DNA of 64,000 nucleotides from Microvelia longipes (taxonomy: Eukaryota > Arthropoda > Insecta > Hemiptera > Veliidae): assembly GCA_018340805.1 (NCBI GenBank), contig JACMZG010001913.1:29948203-30012202 (forward strand), written 5' to 3'. This document shows, one piece after another, positions 11,573 through 22,414 of the stretch. The notes beneath the pieces are model-generated. The model saw only the letters and a list, made by a program, of their open reading frames with translations, did no database searches and was not told the DNA's origin. The number at the start of each line of letters is the position of its first letter. The first letter of the stretch is position 1. The translations under genes and the position numbers were made by a program.

Positions 11573-11914
11573 AGAGATATTATTACGAAAGGGGCTTTAT
11601 TGTTTGAAGTTTGAATCATCGATAAAGTACCCTGATTATATTACTATAATCAAATAAACATTACGAAATTAAAGTAAACCTATGTAGACCGTTTAAATTA
11701 CATAACAAAACACAAACAATGTTTGAAAAGCAGACGACAATTAATTTATTGTAACTCCTATATTGATTTATTATAATTAAATAAATGAGTTAAGGTTATA
11801 AGTTTAACTCACTCTCAGAGGTTTCAATGAGATTATATAAAGCCCCAGAGAGATTTCACAAGTTTCCCGATGTATTGAGATAGGCTATGCCTCCTCCACT
11901 TAAATATCTCTATG
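11573..11914 (+). mobile_element. MITE family 1, further copy
   Basis: It starts AGAGATATTATTACGAAAGG and ends GCCTCCTCCACTTAAATATCTCTATG. Internal blocks (ATCGATAAAGTACCCTGAT, AAAGCAGACGACAATTAATT, GGTTTCAATGAGATTA) match the other family members. It carries an extra internal AT-rich stretch near 11757-11800. Confidence 0.7.
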
Positions 11915-12779
11915 CACTCGATGTTTTGAAGTTTTTTACCACTATGAGGCCTCAACGATATCTGTGACTCGCCATAATGTATATTTGCACAAAGTATATT
12001 AAAAAATTAATTAATAAGGTCAATTGATGAAATTATGGTGAGACACTGGCAAGTTAAACGAAACCCTTTCACATCAATACCTTTGGTTTATAGCAGCCGA
12101 CAACCCACCAAAAAATAATGATGGAAGAGACTTCTTTAGTTGATTTTTGAACTTGCTTATTAGAGTTCACAGACTAATATAGAATTTCTTCCTTTACTGC
12201 CTTTGGCGGTCTGTCAATTGGTCAAAACCAAGACCATTATTTAAGACATTTAAATAATTAAAACTGTTAATATAGTTTTTCAAACTGTTAAACTAGTTTT
12301 TATAGAAAGTCTACAAATATTTATTATTCTTGAAGCATTTCAGAGGAAATATTTAAACAATTTCAACCTGCTTTTGTTGCCTTTAAAGAATAATAAGTAT
12401 GTAAGTTAAGTTGGGAACACACCTTTATTAAGTTACTTGCCAACTTTATCTCTCTGGACTTAAGTAATTCACTATTTAGAAACTATCAACACTGTGCAAC
12501 TAGCATTCAATAGTACTATCTAGAGCTTTGATGCTCATCTACAGTTCTCATGGTTATAAAAACTGGCATTCAGTTCCACTAAAGTTTTGACAAAGTTGCA
12601 TAAAGACACAAGTAATCATTAATTGCCAACTTAACTTCTCTAAACGCAATTTTCTAAATAAATCAGTGGCACTTAGATTGTGGATTGATAGAAAGTACTT
12701 GAAAACTTATAAACCAAGACTATGAATATAATAAGTGAATTTTATACTGTTAGACCTGACTCAGACATTATGATAAGAT

Positions 12780-12856
12780 TGGGTTCATGGAGGGGGGGGG
12801 GAGGAGGAGCAACATACTTATCAATATCAGTAATATATAAATAGCTTTGAGGTTCA

Positions 12857-12925
<69 letters not shown>

Positions 12926-12940
12926 TAATATATAATATAT
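12780..12940. repeat. G-run and (TA)n microsatellite
   Basis: A G-run (about 12791-12799) is followed by a long TA microsatellite (12860-12940). Confidence 0.9.
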
Positions 12941-13806
12941 TTACCGTTACAGTACAATCAAAGGAAGTTTCGAAGTCTTTTGGGTAAAAAAATGAGGTCA
13001 ACTGTCTTTAGAAGTAAAACCATCCCTTAAGTACTGTCTATATATAATTGTATAGTTCAATGTATAGATAATCAGACTTTTCAATTTAACAACCCATTCT
13101 GATATCTCTCATTTAACACAATCCCATAACTTTAACTCCAGACCCTTCAAAACCTCCATAACTTCCTTTTTTACACTAATACTAAAGCAATTAGATAATT
13201 AACAAAATCAAAAATAATTATCAGAAAGCGAACCCTTATCCGGATAGTATCTTACTTAGTAATTTGATATGATGTATACAATATCTTTCAGTCAGACATT
13301 TAACTCATCGCTTTCAATTTGGAAACTGTCTAAGTCTTTTAATCAATCTTATCATTCATAAATAGTAATTTATTAAAAATGTCGAATTTAGATTAATATA
13401 AATTACCTAACATTTATTTTAAAAATATAAATACAATCTTCACTGTAGAAATATAAGTAAGATTATAGGTTAACATATATATTTTTTATTGTAGGTGTGG
13501 GGGTGATTGGTATGATTGTCCATTTGACCCCAGTAAGTGAATCATAATATCTGGGTTAGAGTAGACTGGCTCCAGTCAGATGAGGTTATTAATTCATAGT
13601 TTTTATTCTGATTTGAAATTTTTACAGTTTCAATTTGTTTTGATTTTTTAAAACAAATCTTCTTTCTAATCCTTTATATTATTTAATTATAACAATTGTC
13701 AATAATTAATTAGATTATAAACAATCTAATTGTTAATAATCCAATCAGTTGATAGCTGATTGAGAGGCAGCTTTTAACCTTTCGTTCATCATCAGTGCCG
13801 GCGAAC
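12941..13806. other. Intron 1 spacer, nothing recognised
   Basis: AT-rich intronic DNA. I see no exon, RNA or mobile-element ends here. Confidence 0.4.
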
Positions 13807-14458
13807 TATTCGCGATTCAAAGAGATAGTTGTAAGGTTGCAATACCAATGGCGGGGGTGAAAAACGAAAGGGTGATATTTTTTTTTATCATAGATAAAAA
13901 CCGATTTACCCAGAAATAATAAAACCTAAACGGATAATTTTAAACAACCATTTACCAAAAACATTAATTTATTGAGTTATTTTTATTATTTTCGTGTGGG
14001 TAAATAAAATTGATTGATTAAATTAAAACACCATTACGGTGAAAAATCGGCTTGTTATCAGTTTAATTAAATACCTGTAACAACTAATTTAAACAATTTA
14101 ATGCCAATTGGAAAGGTTATTTTGTGTGTTTGTGTAAACTAAAATTATTTAAAAGTAACATTAATTAACAATAACTAAAATAAAACACTATATTTTCATT
14201 TGCACCATCTTATCACTCAATTTAAATACTCGTGACAACCCATTAAAACCCTATTTTTCAACGAAATAGTGATTCGACTGAGTTCATACGCCCTAAAATT
14301 AATTAAATTAAAGTACTTTGATAAAAATTTAAAGAAATAATCGTCACAAATAAGAAAAACCAAAAAAACTCCCATAAGGACTTTAACAACGATCACCCTT
14401 TCGTTATCAATTTCTTATCAGCGACGGTGGCGCTGCTACGGACTTTGAATCGCGAATA
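13807..14458. mobile_element. TIR element (family 2) of about 650 bp with TA duplications
   Basis: The left end TTCGCGATTCAAAG and right end CTTTGAATCGCGAA are perfect inverses, flanked on both sides by TA, which suggests a TA target-site duplication. A second inverted pair lies further inside: AACGAAAGGGTGAT near 13863 and ATCACCCTTTCGTT near 14392. The interior is AT-rich and has no transposase frame, so this is a non-autonomous DNA element. A shorter relative lies at 22187-22414. Confidence 0.8.
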
Positions 14459-14746
14459 CATGAAGGTAGTAAGGTGTCACTTGTTAGCTATGACGAATCG
14501 GACTCCTACTTCTTTTTCATAAATCAATGTTATAATCTATTTTATAATTGAAGCATAATCTCTTCTTGATGATAGGTCTTTACTATATACTGAACTAGCT
14601 TATGGATTTAACTGGGATAAAAATATTTAATTTCTATCTGAGCACAAGCGAAGCTATTCCGAAGATATATTAGCAATTTTATATACATTTACATACATAA
14701 GTTAACCTGGACGATGTTTAAAAGTTATTTTCAGGCTTAGTTCAGG

Positions 14747-14940
14747 TATTATCGATTGACATATATAACATAATGTAAACAAATCACGTTTTTTTTATTA
14801 ATGCGTTTGAAAATTCGCTTATATCGTGAAGTATGCCACTTATATTAACTAGTAACCTGGCAAACTGATATAAACAAAAAAAACATGTTGCCGCTTCGCA
14901 TCCAAAAGGCCGTAGACATCTAATTGTTTTAAGCTTTATT
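14747..14940 (+). repeat. Dispersed repeat B, copy 3
   Basis: TATCGATTGACATATATAAC, ATAATGTAAACAAATCACG, GAAAATTCGC and TATTAACTAGTA are shared with the copies at 5362 (same strand) and 8880-9108 (inverse). The tail GCCGCTTCGCATCC is GC-richer than its surroundings. Confidence 0.7.
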
Positions 14941-15426
14941 GTCTAGTACTTGAATTTCTAATTATGTTTATATGTTTAATTTAAAATACGGAGTAAAATA
15001 GAGTAAGGTGTAGAGTATCATAGTGCCAGAGCGGGGTAAATATAAAGTGAAGATGCTTTATACTGAAGTATCAAGTTACTGTAGATGCCTGAGAACACTG
15101 GTCAACTTGACCTCTCACAACCAACTTCCTTCTTATCAGACCTTAGCTTTTTAACAAATTAATAATATTAATATCTTACAAAGCACTTTAATAAATGCAA
15201 GAGAAAATTTTTCTTTGAGAATAATATATCAATTATTTATACAAGAAGGGATACTTTCACATTAGAAAATTAGCTAAATACAATATGCCCAGTTTAATAA
15301 AAAAAATCGGGGATTGTGTACGTCGGAACTTTTTCTCACCAAATCGGATTTCCTTGGCTCATCTTTACTACTTTGGACTCATTTCCCTGATCCATAGACA
15401 GTAATATTACCATCTGTTTTATTACC

Positions 15427-15503
15427 AGCGGTCACCCATCCAGGATTTGACCTTGCTCAAATCTGCTTAACCTTAGTGATCCAGCAAAAATCGCAGATAT
15501 ACA
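15427..15503 (-). repeat. 5S rRNA-derived fragment
   Basis: Read on the minus strand, this stretch contains AAGGTTAAGCAGATTTG followed 20 bp later by TGGATGGGTGACCGC. These correspond in order and spacing to the internal A-box region (AAGCTAAGCAGGG) and C-box region (GGATGGGAGACCGC) of 5S rRNA genes. The upstream GATC block is also recognisable. The outer stem is absent and many positions differ, so it is not a working 5S gene. It is either a 5S pseudogene or the head of a 5S-derived SINE (SINE3 type). Confidence 0.7.
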
Positions 15504-15632
15504 AGCCCTATCGAATTGAAATGTTGTATACTTATGAACTTATGTATTACATAAGCGATACAAATATACCCTATTTCACCTGTTTTTTAGCTTAATTCTT
15601 TGAAAACTTCTAGAAATCATTCGATTGAAAAA

Positions 15633-16058
15633 TTGAACTAATGCTGACAATGCAATGAAACGTGGCACATTTGTTGGTAATATATATGACGACATGCGTT
15701 CTGAATTCCTAATCGATACCAACATTTTCTCACCTTTTATGAGTTTTTAAAATTTCTTATCAGCCATAAAAAATATTTTCCTGGAAAGCACAAGTAGACC
15801 TAAAGATTGATTTTTGTACGAAGTCTCGAAGTTATATTATATAGTATAATCAGTTGACAGCGTGAGGAAATAATGCGAGGGAGTCAATGATGTGAGTCAT
15901 GGATGTTAAACCATGAATTTTATATCAGGCATATATTGTTGGTTCCTCAACCATATTTTCCCATGCTGTCAACTGATTTATAACCATGTATTCATAACTC
16001 TAGGAGCTACGGTAATTACAGACACTCACACATATTGACAGACAACTATATTTTTTTC
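15633..16058 (+). repeat. Dispersed repeat A, copy 2, split by a MITE
   Basis: Same blocks as 7436-7745: AATGCTGACAATGCAATGAAAC, TGGCACATTTGTTG, CTAGGAGCTACGGT and GACAACT. The match is interrupted by the short palindromic element at 15846-15981. Confidence 0.65.
15846..15981. mobile_element. Short palindromic MITE (about 136 bp)
   Basis: ATAATCAGTTGACAGCGTG at the left is the near-perfect inverse of CATGCTGTCAACTGATTTAT at the right, with GGAAA and TTTCC continuing inward. The interior is non-coding. It interrupts dispersed repeat A, so it is the younger insertion. Confidence 0.7.
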
Positions 16059-16122
16059 TCTGCTTGGCCAACCTATGAGCATAATTTTGCAAATCATTGA
16101 GTTTTAAATTTGTTTGTTACAG

Positions 16123-16325
16123 CTGTCCTGATGTACAGAATAGGACGATGCTCGCGAAGACTCTACGTAAAACTACTTCACGCTACATTCCACCTCCTAG
16201 CTATACTATGCTTTGTCGGAGGCTTCCTATCTATATTTGAGTGGCATAATATGACATCTCTGCCTCACTTCTATTCACTCCACAGCTGGGTTGGATTCAT
16301 TACTATGGGACTGTTCGGAGTCCAG
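16123..16325 (+). CDS. Cytochrome b561, second visible exon (helices 2-4)
   Basis: The exon joins the previous one through a split Ser codon (phase 1) after the acceptor TTTGTTTGTTACAG. It encodes the end of helix 2 (SVLMYR), the loop before helix 3, the heme ligand His95 in LLHATFHLLA, helix 3, a short loop with a WHN motif, and YSLHSWVGF with the third heme ligand His129. Spacing from His62 to His95 and His129 fits the family pattern of four invariant histidines (pairs 62/129 and 95/172). The donor CAG|GTAAAA leaves a complete codon (phase 0). Ligand roles follow from the family, not from this sequence alone. Confidence 0.95.
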
Positions 16326-16971
16326 GTAAAATAATGTAGTACTTCTAACTTAATATTATTAAAGTATTTGTTACTTAATAAGTAACTAATAAGATTTAAA
16401 AAATAAAACTTTATATAAATAGCAAATGTAAATATCTCTTAAATATTTGGAAGCTCCATTTCCACATTATTTTTAAATCCTAAAAGATATATTTTTTAAT
16501 AATTTTCTGTGGGCACATTTTTTGTTAGCAAATTTGATCCTTGGATTAATAGCTTTGTTATCAATCAAAGGATTATAGATCATGGATTAAAGATTTCGGA
16601 TTATAGATCTTTTAAAGGGGCACCAATTTTTGTTTCCACCAAATCTTACCACTCTGATTATAATGCTAATACTCAATGACTGCAAATGAAACAAATTTTC
16701 TTTAATTTGCTGAATTTAGAATGAAATAAGCATAACTTTGCTTTGTCAGACTTCATTAAGTAAAAAATAGAGTTTTCATCCTTCCTTTGTAGATTCCATT
16801 GATAAGAAAGATGATACTCTAAGATATCCTTCCACTTTAAGAGACATCCATCAGTGAACTTACACATTGATTTAACTTGTATACATAATTAGGGTGTGTT
16901 TTGTTCGATTTGATTTTAAAATCTGTAAACCTAAACTGTTATTATAAAGTATTGCACATGTTTGTTGTCAG

Positions 16972-17141
16972 TTCTTGGTTGGATTTGTCAGCTTCCTGGT
17001 GCTACTATGCTGCGAGAGTGCCACAGCGGGCTTCAGAGCATGCTTGCTACCCCTACACACTACATTTGGTCTCACCATATTTTTGGTTGCCATAGCAACT
17101 TGTCTCACTGGAATAGTACAAAGGACTAATTCTACTATTGG
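16972..17141 (+). CDS. Cytochrome b561, third visible exon (helices 4-5)
   Basis: Acceptor TGTTTGTTGTCAG, phase 0. The exon encodes the rest of helix 4 (FLVGFVSFLVLL), a loop with RACLLPLHTTFG carrying the fourth heme ligand His172, and helix 5 followed by IVQRTNSTIG. The motif RA.L.PLH...G is strongly conserved in the family. The donor is GG|GTATGT at 17142, leaving two bases of a Gly codon (phase 2). This is the branch point: both terminal exon 4a and terminal exon 4b supply a first base that completes a glycine codon. Confidence 0.95.
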
Positions 17142-17331
17142 GTATGTCTTTCACAGTTATCAAACTAACAAAAATTTTAAGTTTGTCATCAAATTATGGG
17201 CTGTAATGAATTGATTTTGTCATGTAATTATTGTTGAAAAATAGTAAAAGGGAAGTACTTTTGGTGAGTTTAACCAAAATTGGATGTTTACATACTCAAT
17301 TTATTATAATCCATTTCTTATCTCACTATCA

Positions 17332-17347
17332 CCCCCCCCCCCCCCCC
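17332..17347. repeat. Poly(C) tract
   Basis: Sixteen C residues in the intron after the third exon. Confidence 0.95.
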
Positions 17348-19234
17348 ATTAATTCAATCTTACATGGAAACCCATGAATAATTTTTTAAACCATAAATAA
17401 AAATAAATAATGACTACCATTGAATCAATGATCAAGAAAATTGAGAATGAAATTTGGGGTATAGATATTGAGAAATTTGAGGTTTATAGGTATTCAGTAT
17501 ATCTATGACAAGACAACACATTCTGTATATCAACAGTCCAGATAGCCTCAAGAATTCTACCATTTTATGTAGAAAAGCAAGTTATTCAAAACCATATTAA
17601 TAGGTATTCAAATTATTTGACGTCTAAATTAATCTAAGAAGATGCATCAAGTACAATGGACCTACATACTAGGTCTAAGTACCTAGGAAATTATTTCTTC
17701 TGGAATTTAAAAAAAGAATATGCATAAAAGGCATTTCAAAATTCATAAAGGACAGACTTGCCCTTTGAAGTAATGTAAGTTCTGCCTTTGTTTGTACAAT
17801 GCCTCATACAGTGGTGTTCTGCTTCAGTTTGCACCATTGAATAGCATTTTTATCAGCTCCTTGTGGGTCATTCTGTAATTTACCGGCAGAAGTTTAGCAT
17901 GCTACATTATTTATCATCAAACTTGGTAACATGTTGAACTAACATATATAAACATTATCATTAGTATTGGTTATCTAATAGTTTTTGTCGCATTTGAGTA
18001 AAAAAATGGTAGGATTGATAACACTTTTTTGAAGAGAAGAACTTTCCTAGTTCAACAAAACTGAATGGTCTGGGTACATTATGATTTCTCAAGATTTGAT
18101 TATTATTTTATCTAATATAAAGGCAAATAAGTTCAAAACAAATGTTTCTTTTATTGAGTGACAATCTTAAGAGCTCATTAAAAAGTTATTAGTAATACCT
18201 AACATCATCCTGTACAGTAATTCCTCAGAATGGTTGCTCTCTATGAAGCTACCTAAACTGGAGTAATTTTTTTGGCATAGTCAGTAGCAGTGCGTTGTAG
18301 CCACCAATTACTAACTGGAACCAATCAGAGCCCAGAGATCTCCCACAATCTGTGCACCTTAAACTATTAGATAAACCATGGTAAACATATAAAACTAACA
18401 TAAAAAATTTAGCATTATTAATTTGATATTAAACTATAGTACTTAATATCAAACTTAAAACTACTTACTGGTTTTATTTTAAACTTAACAAGTTATACTA
18501 ACATAATGAATGTATTAATGATATTAATTTTTTAACAATTATTATTAACAACAATAAAATTTATAATGCACTAAAAATTAACTAATTAAAACCACTAACA
18601 CTATGGCAAAACTGTTAAAACACAAATTGTAAAAACACATCAAAGTAGATTAAAACTGTTTGACATGATATTTCACCTCATTCATATCTTCATTACATTT
18701 CTGTAGACTTGTAGGAATAACAATTTTATTAGTAGACCTGTGTGGAGTCCAATAATCAATTGTATAAAAAAAGTCTCCACTGATAATGGCAGTGTAGAGA
18801 CTCAATCTTATATCCTCTACACTTGACGCTCTTTACTAAAAGAAGATATAATTATTTCTACACTCCATATTGCTATATTTTTACGCCATATTTTTTTAAG
18901 ATTAAGATAAAACGTATTAATACCACGGTAACTTGATACTTGGATGACAAAAACATTTTCAAATTTTACAAGGTAACATTTGTATTTATGTTAACTATAT
19001 TAATTTTTGATTATAATTTACTAACAAGATTATAATTTAACGACAAGACATCTATTAAAAAAGGTAACATTAAATTTTATAGGTATTTTTTTCTATCTTT
19101 CATTTCTAGCGATTATATTTGTGATGATTAGGTTTTTTAAGCATTACTGAGTCTCATAAATACCTTTCTAATCCAGCCTTTGTTTAAAAAGATGTGAGTG
19201 ATTTATGTTGAGATTTGTTTCGTCGATTGTTTAG
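17348..19234. other. Intron between exon 3 and exon 4a
   Basis: AT-rich intronic sequence. I see no further exon-like frame, RNA gene or mobile-element end in it. Confidence 0.5.
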
Positions 19235-19391
19235 CGATATAGTTAATCTACCAGAAGAAGCGATCGTCGTCAACACACTGGGAATATCACTTGTTGCATG
19301 CGGTCTCATCGTAGCATTTGCTTTGAGATCCAACTCTCTCATGACAAGATATTTAGGAAGAACTCTTGTACCCACTGAACAAGCCGATTAA
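19235..19391 (+). CDS. Cytochrome b561 alternative terminal exon 4a (helix 6 and tail)
   Basis: Acceptor TTGTTTAG, phase 2, completing a Gly codon. The exon encodes DIVNLPEEAIVVNTLGIS, the typical entry into helix 6, then a hydrophobic helix, a basic stretch and a 15-residue tail ending EQAD with stop TAA at 19389-19391. Exons 1-3 plus 4a give about 251 residues before counting the missing N-terminus, the normal size for the family. Candidate AATAAA signals follow at 19415 and 19515. Exon 4b at 32571 encodes a paralogous helix 6 (18 of 26 residues identical from LPEEAIV to AL), so the two are probably mutually exclusive 3' ends made by exon duplication. Confidence 0.9.
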
Positions 19392-19414
19392 ACATCCAAA
19401 TGAAAGAATACAAG

Positions 19415-19420
19415 AATAAA
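19415..19420 (+). promoter_or_regulatory. Candidate poly(A) signal for the exon 4a isoform
   Basis: AATAAA 24 bases after the exon 4a stop. A second AATAAA lies at 19515-19520. Which is used cannot be told from sequence. Confidence 0.5.
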
Positions 19421-19520
19421 TTATTTTTGATTGTAAGGGTAGGTATAAAGCCCACTCATGCAAATGAGACTTCATAAAATGTATTCAATGAACAAAAAAG
19501 TATAAAAATGTACAAATAAA

Positions 19521-20179
19521 AGAATGAATAACATAATAAATTCGACCAATAACTTAAAATATTTATCAAGTTTATTATTTAGTTGTAAGAACTTTCATAA
19601 ACCATAAAGTGTTAAATTATGACTGGACAAGACACAAAAAGTTTAACCAATACAGCAAAAACAACAAAGTAATTGTTCCTCAAATGTACTAAGGGCACAA
19701 AATATAAATTGAAAAGAAAAATAATTTACCTCCATAATAGTGGTTGTTCCATGGGGGACTGGAAATCTGAGTTCCTAGCTTGAGCTCTGCTCTCAGTTTT
19801 TATGAATATATTTTGTCAAAAGAGATTTAGCCAACTTAAGCTTCAAGTATACTAAATTGTTTCTCGCCTAAAAGGGTAGTTGCCGTGGGGTGGATGGCCC
19901 TAAAATGTGAATTTTATTTTATCTTTTAATAACAATAATAATAATGATGTTTTGAAAAAAATAAATAAATTATGTAATTTGGGAAAAAGATAAAGAATTT
20001 ATTTGATCAAAACTTTGGATAAAGCACATGAGTCAACAATACCAATTTTAGCTCATTTTAATTTAAAAATAACACTTTCATGGATACTTCAATACAGCCT
20101 TACCAAATTTTATTTGGTAAGGCTAGTTAATTTTAAAGACTTTTCTGTCCTTTTAAGACTTCCATTGGTGGCCGCCTCA
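19521..20179. other. Spacer, nothing recognised
   Basis: AT-rich DNA after the exon 4a 3' end, with an AAT microsatellite near 19930. No gene seen. Confidence 0.4.
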
Positions 20180-20298
20180 ATGTAGATGATGGATGACCTT
20201 TCACTTCCACTGTGGGAGGCATCTTCAGAGATGATGTCTTACATCCCTGCAGATGCCTCACAAAGTGGAAGCGATTTGTCAGATTCATCATCTACATT
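20180..20298. mobile_element. Foldback/MITE-like hairpin
   Basis: ATGTAGATGATGGATGACC at the left and GATTCATCATCTACATT at the right are inverses. The pairing continues inward (CTTCCACTGTG with CACAAAGTGGAAG, and AGGCATCT with AGATGCCT), giving a nearly 50-bp imperfect stem. Open frames across it are by-products of the hairpin. Confidence 0.65.
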
Positions 20299-22186
20299 AA
20301 CACAGTCCCCACTGAAAGGCCTAAATCATCATGACAAAAACCTTGAGAGCCTAAATAGTTTAGTAAAAATATTGACTTTGATCAGTTAAAGAATAAATTC
20401 TATTCATTCTGGCCCCTGGGAGAGATCAGAACAAACCAATAAAATTTCTTTCCTCCCGCCTTGAGAATTGTAGACCGATCAAAACCAAAAATTTACACCT
20501 GGTACTCTTGGGTAAATTAATGAAAAAACAATGTTTACTATATTACGTGCTAATAAAGGTTTCTGTTGTAAAATACGTGGTGTTGCTTTCTTAATAGTTT
20601 TATTCATTGTTAAACCTGGCAGGTATTGACCATTCAAGTTGAGTGACTTTTATTTTAACATTGAAGTAATTGGGTAAATAAATAGCATTGATAAAATAAT
20701 GAAGAAAGTAAATAAAAAAAAAAATAAAAATCTTAGAACAAAATATCTAATTTTACATTAAAATATTTATACACTTACTATTAAATTTTAATGGCCCCTT
20801 TACGGGATAATGTTTTAATACAAGCTTTATATTTAAAAAAATATATAAATACTTATTAAAAACAAGTCCATGCCAAATGTTAGTTTAATTTTTTTTAAGT
20901 TTTCTATTATTTAATTTTATTAATTATTTATGTAAATTATATTTTTTAAACTTTTAAATAATTTAGTGTTTACTTTTTGGAACGAGCTCTCGATATTAAT
21001 TCAAATGAAATTTGGTTTTATTTCTTTTTTTTTATATGAAGTAAAAATAAGATAATAAAATCTCTTATATAAATGCCAAATCATATTTTACTGTAATATT
21101 TTAAGTTTCAAAGTTTTCCCTTATATTTTAAAATCACAATTATAAAAGAAGGTGCTGCAAACAAAGTTTGTAAATCCTAAATTTCCAAACTAATAAAAAA
21201 GATAAAAAAATAAAACAACACTAAATTTGAACAATTGGAACAAAAACACCTACTTTTTGAACTTAAAAAAAAAACGTCCAGCTTTATAATTCAACCAAGT
21301 CATAACAATTGAAATAAATTTCTCATTCAAATCAGTTGTCTTATGCTGACTGAAACAACCACTTTGGCAAATGGAATAAACTGCCTTGCTAAAATTTTAG
21401 AAACCCTTTTTTCTCTCAATAAAAATTATAAAGTATACCTAATAAATATGCCTTTTATTAATACTCTTAGTCCACAAAAGCATATTTATTTACTATCACT
21501 GCCTCATACGTTTATTTATCCTCAGTTAATTTTAACAAACGATTATTGTTGAGGTGGATTGGGGTTAGATCCCCATTTGCACTATGACCAAAAGTAAAGA
21601 ACAAAGGTGATTATGAACTATGACCAAATGTATTTGGACTGTTATCAAAAGATAGTATTAACTTTTTTTTTATTAATATTTACTATTCATTAAATGTTTT
21701 ATTTAATACTTATTGGGAACTTATTCTTTAGATTCAAAACCTAAACTTATATGAGTAATTTAAGAGAAGTAGAATTAAAAAATTATAAGTCACGTCACAA
21801 AATATACAGAAATTTAAAATATGCTTTAAATGTGATACTTGTACTTAGATTTAAGTTTTTTTTATTTAAAATTATGTTTTTAACAAATTTTCTTTAAACA
21901 AATTAACACTTCATTTTGTCTAAGATGATTTTATAAGTGTAAACAAGAAAATTAATAAATTTTCTAAAATAAATTATAGAGTAGTGGCTTAGAGCAGGAC
22001 TAGGCAAATGTAGGTCCTCAAATCGCCTCTTGAGTAAAATACTTGTTTACGTATTTAAAAACTCCTGAAACATTCTCTCTGTTACATTTACAGCATTTTA
22101 AATGTCATATATATGAAGCAGTTTGAGATCTTGATGCTTTGATTAATCAGGTTTAAGGAAATCTAGATAGAATGAAGTGTTGATGG
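20299..22186. other. AT-rich spacer, nothing recognised
   Basis: Very AT-rich. It contains weak similarity to 27115-27230 around GAATT.TAGACC, too short to define a repeat. No gene, RNA or TE protein remnant is recognised. Confidence 0.4.
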
Positions 22187-22414
22187 ATTCGCAATTCAAA
22201 GTAAAGGTGCAAGGTTGCCAACACTTGCAATGACTTTGAAACAAAAGCAATTTTTAAATAAATAAATGAGTCATGAATAAAATTCATTAAATCTTAAAAA
22301 GTAGACATATTCATCTTGTTTCCATTTGACTCTTAAAAAATTATTGCCCTCCTATTATCAATGTTACCTACAAACAAACAGTGCTGCCCTCTAGCCTAAG
22401 TTTGATTTGCGAAT
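22187..22414. mobile_element. TIR element family 2, short copy
   Basis: Left end ATTCGCAATTCAAAG and right end GTTTGATTTGCGAAT are imperfect inverses and match the ends of the 650-bp element at 13807-14458, including the following AAGGTTGC block. About 228 bp, non-coding, so a deletion derivative of that family. Confidence 0.7.

Noticed and set aside
12742..13001. Two overlapping minus-strand frames of 71 and 77 codons
   Set aside because: Both are translations of the (TA)n microsatellite.
15427..15503. Working 5S rRNA gene
   Set aside because: Closing stem missing, many substitutions in conserved positions and no tandem copies.
20186..20389. Small acidic protein (67 codons)
   Set aside because: Its first half is the stem of a hairpin element, and composition and length suit chance.
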